Counted from the stretch's first letter, positions 23,103-34,547 are shown. The stretch: DNA of 64,000 nucleotides from Chaenocephalus aceratus (GCA_023974075.1 CM043797.1:16804103-16868102), one strand, 5' to 3'. Program-made: numbers and translations. The notes: a model not told the origin generated them from the letters alone.

Positions 23103-23639
23103 TTGTAGCCCAACTCTGCCTTTATACCAAAGGTGGTTGGTTCATGTACCCCAATTGACATTGAGGCATTTCCTCCGCCGCTGTGTCCCTCCGGGGAACA
23201 GCAGCCGGATTTGCTGTGTCCAGTCCGTGCTTTACGCACCTATATGGACAGATCAAAAGAGTTTCGTCATAATGACCAACTATTTGTGTCCTGGGCTAAC
23301 CCTCACAAGGGCAAGCCTGTTACTAAGCAACGGCTCTCCCAATGGATTGTGGAGGCAATTGCTTTGGCCTATACGAGTCAGGGGTTGCAGGCACCTTCGG
23401 GTCTGCGGGCTCATTCGACTCGTGGTCTGGCTACATCCTGGGCTTTGTTCAAGCGTGTTTCCATCCAAGACATCTGTGCAGCGGCGAGCTGGTCCTCGCC
23501 GTTCACTTTTGTCCGGTTTTACAGGCTAGACGTCTCTGCTCCTAGTGTGGCCTGAGCAGTGCTGGGCACCTGGTTGAGTCAGAGCTCTACCTGTTAAGTT
23601 CTGGTTGGTTTGGTGATTTTCGAGATAAGCTCGTCTGGC

Positions 23640-23990
23640 AATACGGGAGCTACAATTTCCCATAGTGAGACATCGAACGGAGTGTTATGAATGAGAACTA
23701 TAGGTTATTTACGTAACCCCAGGTATCAGAGTAACATGTAGTGAGATGTCTCACCAGACGGCCCTCCTTGCTATGGTGAAAGCGAGAAGAGGTGCTTATT
23801 TTGAATGACGCATGCGACATAGTGCAAGCTACTTATAGGGGGTGGATTCCCTGACGCTGACGTCAAGATCACCAGCCAATCAGGATTGGCGTAATGAGAT
23901 TAATGCGTCTGTTTGCTCCGCAGTGAGGCACATCCCATAGTGAGACATCTCACTACATGTTACTAAAACTGGGGTTACGTAAGTAACCTC
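23640..23990 (+). repeat. DIRS internal complementary region and right inverted repeat
   Basis: 23640-23700 is the reverse complement of the outer left terminus (ATCGAACGGAGTGTTATGAA). It is followed at 23700-23760 by sequence complementary to the outer right terminus (TTACGTAACCCCAG, ATGTAGTGAGATGTCTCAC). 23795-23965 is the inverted copy of the left repeat, and the element ends near GTTACGTAAGTAACC. Such a joined copy of both termini is the template used to complete the circular DIRS intermediate. Confidence 0.75.
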
Positions 23991-23997
23991 TAGTTAT

Positions 23998-24333
23998 TGT
24001 TGTGCTTTCGGATGTACGAACGGTGCGGGATCTGGGAGAATTTTTCATTAATTTCCCCAAGACAAAATCATCCGCCGAAACTGGATTATTTTAGTGAATC
24101 GTGTTGGCTGGCAGCCGACAAAATGGAGCAAGTTGTGCTCTGACCACTTTGCGTCTGATGCATACGATGTTGATCCTGCCATCGTCAAGTCTGTTGGTGG
24201 AGAAGCATTTAAAGTACATCGGAGATTGAAACCCGGAGCCGTCCCCTCCATATTTGAGCACAAAAAACAACCGAAAGAACGAAAGAGCCGGGTAATGCAG
24301 AAACGCCAAAGAATTGAGGTAAACAAATTTTGA
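23998..24333 (+). pseudogene. THAP zinc-finger domain fragment, one internal stop
   Basis: THAP domains are C2CH zinc-dependent DNA-binding modules, often at the N-terminus of transposases. Here the order is CAFGCTN (first Cys pair), FH-stop-FPQDK, a conserved Trp (NWIILV), WQPTKWSKLCSDHF (third Cys and His) and LKPGAVPSIF (the closing Pro/Phe region). A TAA at 24049-24051 sits inside the FHxFP motif, otherwise in one frame. A GAG|GTAAAC splice-like donor follows near 24318. The DIRS element ends directly against the first Cys, so the original start is cut off. Possibly part of a Harbinger/ISL2EU-type transposon; no transposase core is visible. Confidence 0.65.
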
Positions 24334-25118
24334 TTTGATTTCAAAGCGCAGGGAGCACAGAGCGGACAGCAGATAACGGAATTGCAGTTTTATTGCTTAT
24401 AGATTATCAGAACATTTCAAAGGGGACACAGCCATATTGGATATTAACCTATGGATTAACTACATCATCGTTTTTATCGTTTTAATGCCATTTTAGACCA
24501 GACAAAGAGGAAGGTAAGCCATGTTAGCCTAGCTCATGTTAGTACCTAGCGCTTGTTTTGATGTATGTTTTTGTTGATAACCTCGCAAGTTTGTATCTTT
24601 CAGTGTTGAGGTGGGCACCGTTAGATTCTGTGTCTTTACGATCATAAACAATGTCTTGGATGTGGAGCTAGGATAAGTAATAAGGGAGCTAGGAGTGATT
24701 TTCGGTGCAGTAATAGGTTAGCATTTTTTGCTCGGGGCTAATTCAGAGGCTCACTGTTAGCATTGTGTTTTTTAAAATAAATAAATGAAAAAGATCAGTT
24801 AAATGAGTTTTTTCCCGTTATATGGATATAAAATATTCATAGTTTATTAAATATTAAGGTTCCTTAGACGTCGTTTCCTGCAAATGACGCGATTTCGGGT
24901 CCGTGGGGCCTAAGAGGATAACAGAGTATGTTTTTTTGTTGTTGTTTTTTTTCACAACAGTTGTATTTGGATGGAATTAATACTTATCGTGATAATTCAA
25001 AGTAATTAAATGATTTTTACAGTAAAAAAGTTCAAATGGAACTGATGGTTCCTAAATTACCCAGAGGTGAGTCCGCCTGGACTTTATTTTTCTAAACCTC
25101 TCTAAAAAGGTCAAATTT
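24334..25118. other. Non-coding interval between two convergent exon-like pieces
   Basis: No further coding exon was recognised. If the THAP piece and the minus-strand exon at 25119-25238 are the two ends of one transposon, this interval would be an internal deletion product. Confidence 0.3.
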
Positions 25119-25238
25119 TTAGATTCCTAAATTTCGTTTCATTGTATTCCTCTTCGACATCAGAGGCTCGTATAGATATGGTTGGATGTCGACAACATAC
25201 TCCAGATCTTGGGTGGCCTCCGACTCAGAATCAGACAT
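25119..25238 (-). CDS. Short acidic exon-like frame, possibly a transposon accessory protein
   Basis: On the minus strand an ATG at 25238 opens MSDSESEATQDLEYVV followed by IQPYLYEPL. The acidic start followed by a QPY.YEP motif recalls the N-termini of fish transposon-associated proteins annotated as 'P2X purinoceptor 7-like', but only 40 codons are present and no cysteine-rich domain follows. It faces the THAP fragment convergently. Identity is a guess. Confidence 0.3.
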   Translation of the reverse strand: MSDSESEATQDLEYVVDIQPYLYEPLMSKRNTMKRNLGI

Positions 25239-25408
25239 GATAACGAAACTAAGTTGTACTATCGGCAGAAGCAGCTGTGAGCGATAAGCCAGGTGGAAAT
25301 ATGTTTGTACACTCACGCGACGCCATCTTGCGGAGACGAGCGGCTGAGAAATAAATCGTCGGACTTGGTGTTGGGGGTTGAACAAAATAAATATTGCGCA
25401 TTGCCAGA

Positions 25409-25925
25409 TTGCATATTATCTCCGATTTTAATACTGCAATATCTTAGATAGTGTTGTAGCTATATGATTTCGATTTACTGCAATTATAAAAAAATCTTTT
25501 GCATTGGATTCTTAATATCTAATAATAAAAATAATGAAATTCAATAACATGCTTTAACCACTAGGTGTCCCTTTATATCAGCTGTGCACCTTTATGGTGT
25601 AAATACAGCCTATCTACCAATTGGATCAAATATAAAAGTCAAGCCGAATTAGTGTTGATACTGCAAGGAGATATTATCTCCGATTTTAATACTGCAATTA
25701 TCTTAGATAGTGTTGTAGCTATATGATTTCGATTTTACTGCAATTATAAAAAAATCTTTTGCATTGGATCTTTAATATCTAATAATAAAATAATGAAATT
25801 CAATAACATGCTTTAACCACTAGGTGTCCCTTTATATCAGCTGTGCACCTTTATGGTGTAAATACAGCCTATCTACCAATTGGATCAAATATAAAAGTCA
25901 GCCAAATTAGTGTTGATACTGCAAG
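25409..25925. repeat. 258-bp direct tandem duplication
   Basis: The block starting ATTATCTCCGATTTTAATAC runs from about 25414 and is repeated from about 25672 with only a few single-base gaps and changes, ending at GTTGATACTGCAAGGAGA. No coding content. It lies upstream of the minus-strand exon at 25119-25238. Confidence 0.85.
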
Positions 25926-26639
25926 GAGACGTATTGTGTGAAAAGAAATGTAAGATGTTGTTTAATGGCTGATATATTTATGATCCACGTCACGTTTTCA
26001 GTTCCTCATGTTTGTCTAGAAGTCTTCTCTTCAGGGCTCTATAAATACAGAACTACGGCAGATATGTAATATTTAATGCAGCCGAACCGTGTATTACAAT
26101 GCCGTTATGTGATGACTTTCACAAGAGAAAAGCAAGCACACTCGGAATAAAGTATTATTATTATTTTTTTTAAATGTTTCGGTCTGTTTTCCGGTATTTG
26201 TTAATGACGATGTGCTGTGAGATGTGAGACTCGAATTGCACAGGGGAAAATAACGTAGGCTATCTTTAGATGCGGATTTTGTTAAAACTAATATGTTTGC
26301 GCTGTGGACCAACACTATACATTGACGGGGAAGGGGGTAGCAATAAAGATAACACCATCAAACAGTTACACAACATAAAAGGACTGAGATAACTTAGACT
26401 AAAGTGAACTGGCTGTTGCGTGAGTGAGGACGCTGGCGTGTTTGTCGCCGCTTCACTTCGTAGCCAAAAATCGTGTTTTCTGTGCTGTTTTTTTTCCGCG
26501 TGTTTCTGTGTTCTAACAACCACAAATCCACTGCAAATAGTCTGGATCTATCGACTGTGTACCTATTACACTTACTCAGCTATCACTGCTAGCTGACCGA
26601 TCGGCCTGTCAACTGCTAGCCGCCGTTTTAAACCTCTTC
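25926..26639. other. Unassigned; may include LINE 5' sequence
   Basis: No gene recognised. From about 26410 the sequence may be the 5' untranslated region of the following LINE, but I have no second copy to set the border. Confidence 0.3.
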
Positions 26640-26924
26640 ATCCTCTTCAACCTGGGATCTCTGGAGCTCCATTTCCTTCTCCACATCCCCAGTCTGTCCC
26701 CTCAACTCAGCTGCTACCCAGTTTATTGTTAGCCATTTCATTGCTAGCCACTGCTGGCTTCTCAATATAGCTGCCGCCTAGCCCCTGCTTAGCAGCTCGT
26801 AGCTAGCGCTGCTCCTCTGTGCCGCTATGCCTGCTGACATGGCTCTCTGGAAATATTCCGCTCTGCAAATGTGGAATCTTGTCTGCCACAACACTCCTAA
26901 ACTGCCTCACTACAATACGATCAT

Positions 26925-28463
26925 TTGGACTCCTTCGCCATCCCCGCTATGTGCATAGGGCTGCACGTCGCAAGTTTGTTAACTCTGACCATGACATCCC
27001 CACCACACAGACAGACAGGCGGTCCGTCGCACTTCGCCAACGTCATCAGAGGGACACCCTACGTGCATAGCTGTAATCTGAGACCTCTCAGCTGTATCGA
27101 CGTCATCAGCCCATTCATCCCCTCTGCCTCAACAACTACAAACAACAATGCAACATTCATGCTGCAGAATGTTCGATCACTGAACAAAAAAGCACCTCTG
27201 ATCAATGACATTATCACTGATCATAAACTTCATTTCCTGCTTAACCGAAACATGGCAAACTGGACAGGATTTCCTATTACTCAACCAAGCCACACCTCCT
27301 GGCTATGTCTACCTCCAAAGCCCCGCTCCACTAGTCGGGGCGGTGGGCTGGCTGTAATATACAGGGCAGACCTCTCGATCAAAGAGCTTCCTGTACCCAA
27401 CACCACCTCACTTGAATATCTTGCCTTCACTTTATCTGGATCTGCACAGCTCCAGGCTGTTCTTATATATCGCCCCCCCAAAGCCTCAGCCTCTGCCATC
27501 TTCCTGTCGGAACTATCTGAGCTACTCACCTCAATCTGCTCCATGTCCCAATCTACGCTTCTTGGAGACTTTAACATTCATGTGGACTCACCCAGTTGCA
27601 CATTTGCCTCTGACTTCCTGGCACTTCTGGACTGCTTCAATTTTGAACAGCATGTCCATGATCCCACCCATGCCAAAGGCCACACCCTGGATTTGGTATG
27701 TACCTCTGGCACAACTGCATCCCACCTGCAGTGCCTCAACCTGGCTGTCTCCGACCATCATGCCATCCTGTTCACTGTGCCTATCGCCCTTCCCAGACAG
27801 CTTGTACTGCGGACAATCACCTACAGGAGCCTAAAATCAGTGAGCGCACCAGCCATAACCAGCCTCATAGCTAGCCACCTGGCCTCCGATCCTCCTGACA
27901 CCTCGGTTGACGGACTGGTAGCCCAGTACAACACTGCTCTTTCCCTGAGTCTCGACTCACTTGCCCCCCTCATCTCGCACTGTCTCCTTCACCTACTCAG
28001 CCCCCTGGTTCACCACCAGTCTCCGTGCCATGAAAGCCTCTGGCCGCCACTGAAGCGGCTCCACAAAAAATCTGGCCTCACCGTTCATCTGGAGGCGTAT
28101 AGAGAACATGTCAAATCCTACAAGGACGCCCTCTCAAAAGCTAAGGCACACTACTACTCCTCACTCATCGGTGACCAGCAACACCACCCCCGTATGCTCT
28201 TCTCCACCATAAACCGCCTACTCCGCCCAATTGACCCCCCCAACCCAGCAGACGCTCCGAGCTTTGCACCAGGTTCCTTGACTTCTTTGAGGACAAAGTC
28301 AACTCCATCCACCAGGAACTCCAGGCCTCTGCCCCATCCCATCCACATGCCACACCACCTCCAGTCAGTGTTCGCTCAACTCAAACACCTGCCTCAATGT
28401 TGTCTCTCTCTCCTTTGCACCAGTGGATGCCACACAGGTTACCAAACTTGTCTCAAAAGCTAA
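26925..28463 (+). pseudogene. LINE endonuclease region, frameshifted
   Basis: An AP-endonuclease-like domain cuts target DNA for the LINE. Visible motifs are MLQNVRSLNKKAPLIND (N-terminal strand), RGGGLAVIYR, LLGDFNIHVD (catalytic-type Asp and Asn), HDPTHAKGHTLDLV and SDHHAILF (catalytic His). The LTETW motif, which carries the metal-binding Glu, is displaced into another frame between two compensating shifts near 27240-27340. A linker to RT follows (about 27800-28380), with a further frame change near 28270-28400. Confidence 0.75.
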
Positions 28464-29982
28464 GGCTACAACCTGCTCCCTCGACCCCATGCCCTCTGCC
28501 CTGGTCAAAACTTGCCTACCCATTCTCTGCTCCATCATTGTTAAACATCAACTCCTCCCTGGAATCAGGCAAGGTTCTCGCCGTCCTCAAGATAGCAGCT
28601 GTCACCCCCATCATCAAAAAACCTGGTCTGGACCCCGAGGACCCCAGCAACTTCCGGCCGATCTCCAACCTTCCTTTTCTTAGCAAGATCATGGAAAGAG
28701 CAGTTGCTGCCCAACTCCACCATCATATGTCCGACCATGAGCTCTACGAACCCTTCCAATCAGGCTTCAGATCCAACCACAGCACAGAGACGGCCCTTAT
28801 TAAAATAACCAATGACTTCCTCATAGCCGCCGATTCAGGCCTCGTCAGCATCCTCATCCTCCTGGACATCTCCGCCGCATTCGACACAGTCTCCCCACTA
28901 TCCTACTCAACCGCCTATCCGTCTACCTTGGCCTCTCTGGTACAGCCCTCTCCTGGTTCCATTCCTACCTCTCCAACAGGCAACAGTTTGTGACCATCGG
29001 AAAATTCAGCTCTCCCCCAGCCCCTGTGAACCAAGGTGTGCCGCAAGGTTCAGTGCTCGGCCCCCTTATATTCAACATCTACATGCTCCCCCTCGGTGAA
29101 ATCATCCGCCGACATGGTCTCAACTTCCACTCCTATGCCGACGATACCCAACTCTACATCAGTACCAATCCATCATCCCAGCTACCCCCACTGTCACTTG
29201 TCAACTGCCTCAGCGATATCCAAGCCTGGATGTCAAAAAATCTACTTAAACTCAACAATAACAAAACAGAGCTCATGGTTGTGGCCCCAAAAACACTGCT
29301 CCGGAAGGTTGGAGATCTGCTCCTCACCATCGATGGCGGCTCCATCCACCCTTCCCCTGAGGTTCGCAGCCTGGGCGTCACTCTGGACTCTAGCCTCACC
29401 TTCAACTCCCACATCAGGTCTACTGTCAAAACTGCTTTCTTTCACCTACGAAACATCTCCAGACTCCGGCCCTCTCTCCCCGACCCCGTTGTAGAAACAT
29501 TAATTCATACCTTCATCTCCTCTCGTCTGGACTACTGCAATGGAGTTCTGTTCGGGGTCACCAGCAAAGCCCTGGACAGGCTCCAGTACGTCCAGAACTC
29601 TGCAGCCAGGCTGCTCACCCACACTAAGCCCTGGCAACACATCACCCCTACCCTCATCCACCTTCACTGGCTCCCGGTCAAGTCACGCATCCAGTACAAA
29701 CTCCTCCTGCTAACCTACAAATCTCTCCACTCCCTAGCCCCTCCATACATCTCTGACCTCCTTCAGCCCTACACCCCCTCTCGTCACCTGCGGTCCTCTG
29801 ACAAAGGGCTGCTCTCCATCCAGCGCTCCAAGCTGAAAACATTTGGCAACAGAGCCTTCAGTGTCGCAGCCCCCACCCTCTGGAATTCTCTGCCCTCTGC
29901 AATCAGGAATGCAGACACTCTGGACACCTTCAAAAAACACCTCAAACACCATCTGTTCACTCAGGCCTTTGGCCTCAACTAA
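28397..29982 (+). pseudogene. LINE reverse transcriptase, frameshifted
   Basis: RT motifs appear in order: SNFRPISNLPFLSKIMERA, FQSGFRSNHSTETAL and [11 protein letters not shown] (motif A Asp) in frame 28397-28993. After a shift near 28890-28990 come [17 protein letters not shown] and SYADDTQLY (YADD, motif C) in 28990-29982. The C-terminal region includes [22 protein letters not shown] and [10 protein letters not shown], diagnostic of L2-type elements. The stop is near 29980, with the 3' UTR directly after. The second frame is uninterrupted over 330 codons. Confidence 0.8.
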
Positions 29983-30112
29983 TATACAGTCACTTATTTC
30001 CTGCTATTGCTCTGTATGATTATTATTACCTTTTGTTTTGTTACTTCCCATTGTAAAGCGTCCTTGGGTTTCGTGAAAGGCGCTATATAAATTGAAATTA
30101 TTATTATTATTA

Positions 30113-30927
30113 ACAGAAATAAATCGATAGCAGCGTCCCTAGCAACCACCTTGGTAACAATGAAAACGTCGCGATTTCCTGAAGTAATCTTCGTAATAAC
30201 TAGCAAACTAAAGATCATGTACATCCACTGCACACATAATCTGAAATAACAACTCATATTTCTCGCATCAAATGACATCAAAACGCATTTTAATGGCCAA
30301 ACTAATTTAAAATAGGCATTTTCCACCGAGAATAAAACGAAGTTCGGCCATGTTTTCTTTTTCTGCAGGGAGAAATTTGAAGATCACGTGACATAGACGC
30401 CAGCCATTGGAATGAATGGTGAAAGAAAACGGGGTTTGTCAAACAGAGCACATGGTGTAGTCCAAACGATAGCTGGGAATTCTGGGTAGTGTCTTCTGCC
30501 ATCCTTTACTCCGAAAAAACATTTGTTTCTCCGAATCGAAGGGGAAAAATACAAAAGCATTGCACACAATTTAAACCAATCAATGTTGTGTAATTAACAA
30601 GGATAATCTGGTGTTTTTTAGTCGATGAGTAGTGCAGATATCACTGTAAAATCAATGGACAGTAAGAGGAATACTTACTTCCGGGTGTACAATTCTCCGT
30701 TATCCAATGGGAATGGACGCTCACATTGCCTTTAAGGGCAGCCGACACAAACGAATGCCGTGCTTCCATGAGCGTCAAATCCTGCCGCAGATGGGAATAC
30801 ATTGCAATCAGTTGAAAGCTATTTGTGTCCCTTTATGACGCTGAAGGAGCCTAGGAGCGTCACAACTGGACGCCACGGACACTGACCAAACGTCGCTCCT
30901 GGACGCTTAGGGAGTGAGAGTGTGTTG
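30113..30927 (-). repeat. Dispersed repeat family, copy B
   Basis: 30430-30927 on the minus strand matches 13818-14322, including the MAEDTT start. Below 30430 the sequence differs from copy A and continues to the (ATT)n tail of the LINE, against which it abuts. No target duplication was seen. Confidence 0.55.
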
Positions 30928-33057
30928 GTTGCTCATGTCATTATCAAAATAATAGCATTAGCTATTACTAAGCAAAATGCTGCCAAACAATCACTTGAGT
31001 TAATGAGATGAAAGGGTTCAATGGATTTCTCCATATATTTGGTGTTGGTGTTTGGACTCTATGTTTCTGAATGCAGAATCAAGTTGATATTTTCTTTCAG
31101 TATGTTTGTGTTTTAGCTGCTCCCGTTCAATAGTGCTGGAGTTCCACTCTCTTTTAGTTTTGGTTTACAGGTGATTTGTTATGTAGTATTCATATAACAC
31201 TTCACCTTCATCTTTCAGAGCTAATTACAGTATTAACTTCAAAATTAAGTCAATGATACTAAATGCTAACCACAAAATCCCTTAAGGGTGTTTTATCTGT
31301 ACATGGTTTGGGTGCTGCAATGTACATTTGCAGTACGGAGTATATTTTGCAAGTTTTGATAATCAAATCTCAATTTTAGCCAAAGTGTACTGTATCTGGC
31401 CTCTTTTGAGTTTTTGTTGGCTGTCTAATTTTACTTTTCAAGCTTTTCAGGGTGCTGATTGCAGTGCCTCAGTACATGTATCATATTAATCTAATGATTT
31501 ATAACAGTCTTAATAATTATCATAAGCACTTTAATAAAATCTCATTTAAAGTGATTACACTTTGGTAATATTAAACATATGACGATGAGCTTACAGATGC
31601 AAAGAGGACGGCGCAGAGAAAAGCTGAGGGAGGGAATATTCCAGCTGACGGCATGAGAGGCCATTTTCCTCTGGGTTAATTGTGCGGACCCATAGGCACT
31701 AAATAAGGATGGTTAGAATGACTGGCTAAGTGACAAATGGATGTACAAATCACCCAGATTACTTCCCAGTTATTAAAAAAAAGTGGTATTTGGCTGTGTT
31801 CCACTCTCCCTCTCTCATTAAGTCTGGCAGTTGCATCAATGACGCCTATCTTTTACAATAAATCATCTCACATCAGTTTTCACAAGTTGAAACAAGCCTA
31901 AGTGTTTAACATTGATTAGAAGCAACTTTTTGTAATGATGTGAAATTGTGATGAGTCGGTTGGTGAGATCATTAAACGTAAATTTTTGATTGATTGTCTG
32001 AAGAGGTGGCGTTTGACCTGCAGCTGTAGTGTAAATGGCTGTGGAGAGGTGCTGGTAAGCTGTCTGCAGACTGAGCACCTGGGATGGCGGGTTCCTGGCT
32101 GGCATTCTCGCTGAGGAAAGCGACAGTAAGCTGAGTTGTCAGACAGTGCACAGCTGTTCACTTAATTGCTTCGTAGTTTAGGAAGGAGGTTAATGAAGCA
32201 GTTTGGCGATCAGAAATGAGAGACAGCCTGAATGTGCACAAAAGAAATTAGTTTCTGGCTGCTGGGACAGGGTTGAAAGCAACAGCAGTTTAAATTATTG
32301 ATTGCATAAACTGAAACACTAAAGGGATAAAGAAACAGGAAGTGCAAAGAGAAGGACAGGTTAGCAAACTGTACAGACTTTACACATGTGTTCATGTTCA
32401 GCATGTTCCTTTACCGAGTAATTAGGCCTCAAACTGATAACGACATTTTTAATCCTGTCAAAATATTTTGTGCATGACTAAACTTCTTTCATCAAAATGA
32501 TGCTCATTTATTCTCTTCTTCGTAAGCTTGAAAGACGGTAATGCTGATTTGCCCTCAATTATTTTGTACATCTATACATATCATATTACAAATATTGGTG
32601 CAAACAAATCAACTTTTACAAACTGATAATTAAACACTTTTTTGCAATAATTAAAACTGTGACCAATTATTTTCATGACTGATTGAACTGCTGATTATTT
32701 TCTCAATTAATTAACTTCTTGTTTGGGATATTAAATGTTACTAAATATAAAACATGTCCATCACTATGTCCCAGAGCCCAAGGTGATGTTTCTTTTCATG
32801 CAACAAATAGAATAAACCTAAACACATGATCACATTATCAATTGTTCACAGTAAGAGGGCTGGAAAACAGCTTAAACCATAAAGTTATTACTAATAAAGT
32901 TGCCATGGGTTTTATTGGATTGATTATCAACTGAGTATATTGTCTTTATAACAAGACTGTTATGCAGCATTACATTGTAAAAGGGTTAGGGGATATGTTT
33001 TTTGGGGAAGACCATTATATTAAACAATGTAGTTGATAACAATTGCCCAGTTTCCCA
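30928..33057. other. Unassigned AT-rich non-coding sequence
   Basis: No exon, repeat family or RNA gene recognised. Probably ordinary intergenic DNA and the original target locus of the neighbouring insertions. Confidence 0.4.
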
Positions 33058-33061
33058 ACCC

Positions 33062-33492
33062 TGTCACAGTTTGCTTTCTCACTCACCTATTTTCTGCATT
33101 AACTTTCCTTAGTCACCTGGTAGTCACACCCTGTCTCTCTCTCACTCTGTTGCACCCATCAGCTCCATTAGTATTTAGGCCCACTTCACCTTCACCTCAG
33201 TGCCAGATCGTACTTTGCAGCATGCCAGTCTTTCCCGCATTACCTTCCAGATTGCTCTCCCGGTTTCGACCCTGCCTGTCCCTGACCAGCCTGCCTCGCC
33301 TGCTCCCTGACCCGTTCTGTACCTGCGACTCCCGTCCTGCTTTCTCCTGGAACCCTCGCCTGTCCCCGACCAGCCCTTTGCCTACTATCTGCCGTTTTGT
33401 CTCCTACCAGCCTATTGCCTTCAATAAAGCTGATTACCGACTATCCCTGGTTTCCCGTGTTCTGCATTTTGGTCCTCAGCTCGTTTGTGACA
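33062..33492 (+). repeat. 5' LTR of the chromovirus
   Basis: Starts TGTCACAGTTTGC, ends CGTTTGTGACA. It contains a TATTTAGG TATA-like box (about 33170) and TTCAATAAAGC, a polyadenylation signal (about 33419). Same length as the 3' LTR. Confidence 0.95.
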
Positions 33493-33509
33493 GAACGATC
33501 TGGCCAGAA

Positions 33510-34547
33510 ATGGACCAAGCAAACACCGGGTCTCCTAGAGACCGCTTTGAAAGGGTTGAGGATGCCATCCAAAGACAGGAGGTCACGATAGCTACCTTAG
33601 CTACCGAGACCCACCAGGCAACCTCAACCCAGGGACAAATGCTGGATTACCTTACCTCCCAGATGCAACAGATGGTCGCCACGGTACAACGGCTAACTGC
33701 TACCATGGCTGCTACCGCCCCTCCGCCCGCAGCTCCGATGCTCGCTCCAGCCCTTGGCCCGACGGGATACGCTCCGGAGCCTCGTGTGGGAACGCCGGAA
33801 CGCTACGCTGGTGAGCCGGAGGGATGCAGTCCTTTTCTCACAAACTGTTCCATATTGTTTTCACTGCAGCCACACACCTTCGCCTCCGAGGCGGCTCGGG
33901 TAGCTTTCACCGTTAATCATCTGACGGGAAGAGCCCGGTTATGGGGAACTGCAGAGTGGGAGCAGCAGACGTCAGCCTGCGCCTCTTTTGTTGCATTTTC
34001 CGCGGAGATGCGGAAGGTGTTCGGTTCCGTTCGTCTGGGTCCCGACACTGCCGGGGGGCTGCTGAGTTTGAGCCAGGGTTCCGGCACGGTGGTGGATTAC
34101 GCTATTGACTTCCGCACCAGCAGCCGCCACAGCAGCTGGAACGAGCCGGCGCAGTGTGACGCATTTCTGAGAGGATTAGCGGATTATATGAGAGATGAGC
34201 TGGTTTCCTATGATCTCCCTGCTTCCTTGGATGGGTTGATTGAGCTCACCTCTCGGATTGACAGACGAATCCAGACCCGGAGAGGAGAGCAACAGACGCG
34301 AGCGGCGGGCCGCTGCTCGCGACAACAACTTCCGGTTTCTGGGAGATTTCGACTTCCGGTTTTGGCGGAGAATTCCCATTCCTACTCTGACTCACGGTAC
34401 GGGGAGGTTGAGCCCATGCAAGTGGGTCGTACCAGTCTTACCTCTGAGGAGAGGGAGTTACGTCGAAGAGGTAATCTTTGCCTTTACTGTGGTCAGGCTG
34501 GACATATGGTTTCCCGTTGTCCGGTAAAAGGCAGAGCTCATCAGTAA
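33510..34547 (+). CDS. Chromovirus gag
   Basis: The retrotransposon capsid/nucleocapsid protein, about 345 residues from the ATG at 33510, 18 bases after the LTR. An N-terminal coiled-coil-like segment (residues about 5-70, with [12 protein letters not shown]) is followed by a Pro/Ala linker, the capsid region with [15 protein letters not shown] and [16 protein letters not shown], and a C-terminal CCHC zinc knuckle ([14 protein letters not shown]). No internal stop. The alternative upstream opening of this frame lies in the LTR and is not used. The last 70 bases overlap pol. Confidence 0.9.
   Translation: MDQANTGSPRDRFERVEDAIQRQEVTIATLATETHQATSTQGQMLDYLTSQMQQMVATVQRLTATMAATAPPPAAPMLAPALGPTGYAPEPRVGTPERYAGEPEGCSPFLTNCSILFSLQPHTFASEAARVAFTVNHLTGRARLWGTAEWEQQTSACASFVAFSAEMRKVFGSVRLGPDTAGGLLSLSQGSGTVVDYAIDFRTSSRHSSWNEPAQCDAFLRGLADYMRDELVSYDLPASLDGLIELTSRIDRRIQTRRGEQQTRAAGRCSRQQLPVSGRFRLPVLAENSHSYSDSRYGEVEPMQVGRTSLTSEERELRRRGNLCLYCGQAGHMVSRCPVKGRAHQ

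Larger units (their letters stand above)
19466..23555 (+). pseudogene. DIRS tyrosine recombinase, split by a hAT insertion
   Basis: The N-terminal core-binding part is at 19466-19856 (ASSTRSLYDCKWRVFEEWC, with a phage-integrase SAM-like look). A shifted segment around 19935-19975 includes AKRVSDIHV, carrying the first catalytic Arg. The 3.07-kb hAT then intervenes. The C-terminal part at 23103-23555 carries the H-x-x-R box (RAHSTRGLATSWAL) and the nucleophile Tyr in FVRFYRLDV. All four catalytic signature residues can still be seen, but spread over different frames, so the enzyme is dead. Confidence 0.75.
15859..23990 (+). mobile_element. DIRS1-like tyrosine-recombinase retrotransposon, degenerate
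   Basis: The order is inverted terminal repeat, gag, remnant RT and RNase H, tyrosine recombinase, internal complementary region, inverted terminal repeat. That is the DIRS1 architecture, which integrates as a circle through a tyrosine recombinase rather than a DDE integrase and leaves no target duplication. Gag is split by a frameshift, the RT catalytic core is deleted, RNase H and the recombinase are frameshifted, and the recombinase is split by a hAT insertion at 20035-23102. Without that insertion the element is about 5.1 kb. It cannot move on its own. Confidence 0.8.
26640..30112 (+). mobile_element. L2-like LINE, nearly full length, inactivated
   Basis: A pyrimidine-rich 5' region is followed by an AP endonuclease part (about 27150-27790), reverse transcriptase (about 28590-29500) and the C-terminal tail. 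The 3' end reads GCGCTATATAAATTGAAATT and runs into (ATT)n at 30095-30112, the usual fish L2 tail. Several frameshifts break the ORF. It mobilised by target-primed reverse transcription when active. Confidence 0.8.
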
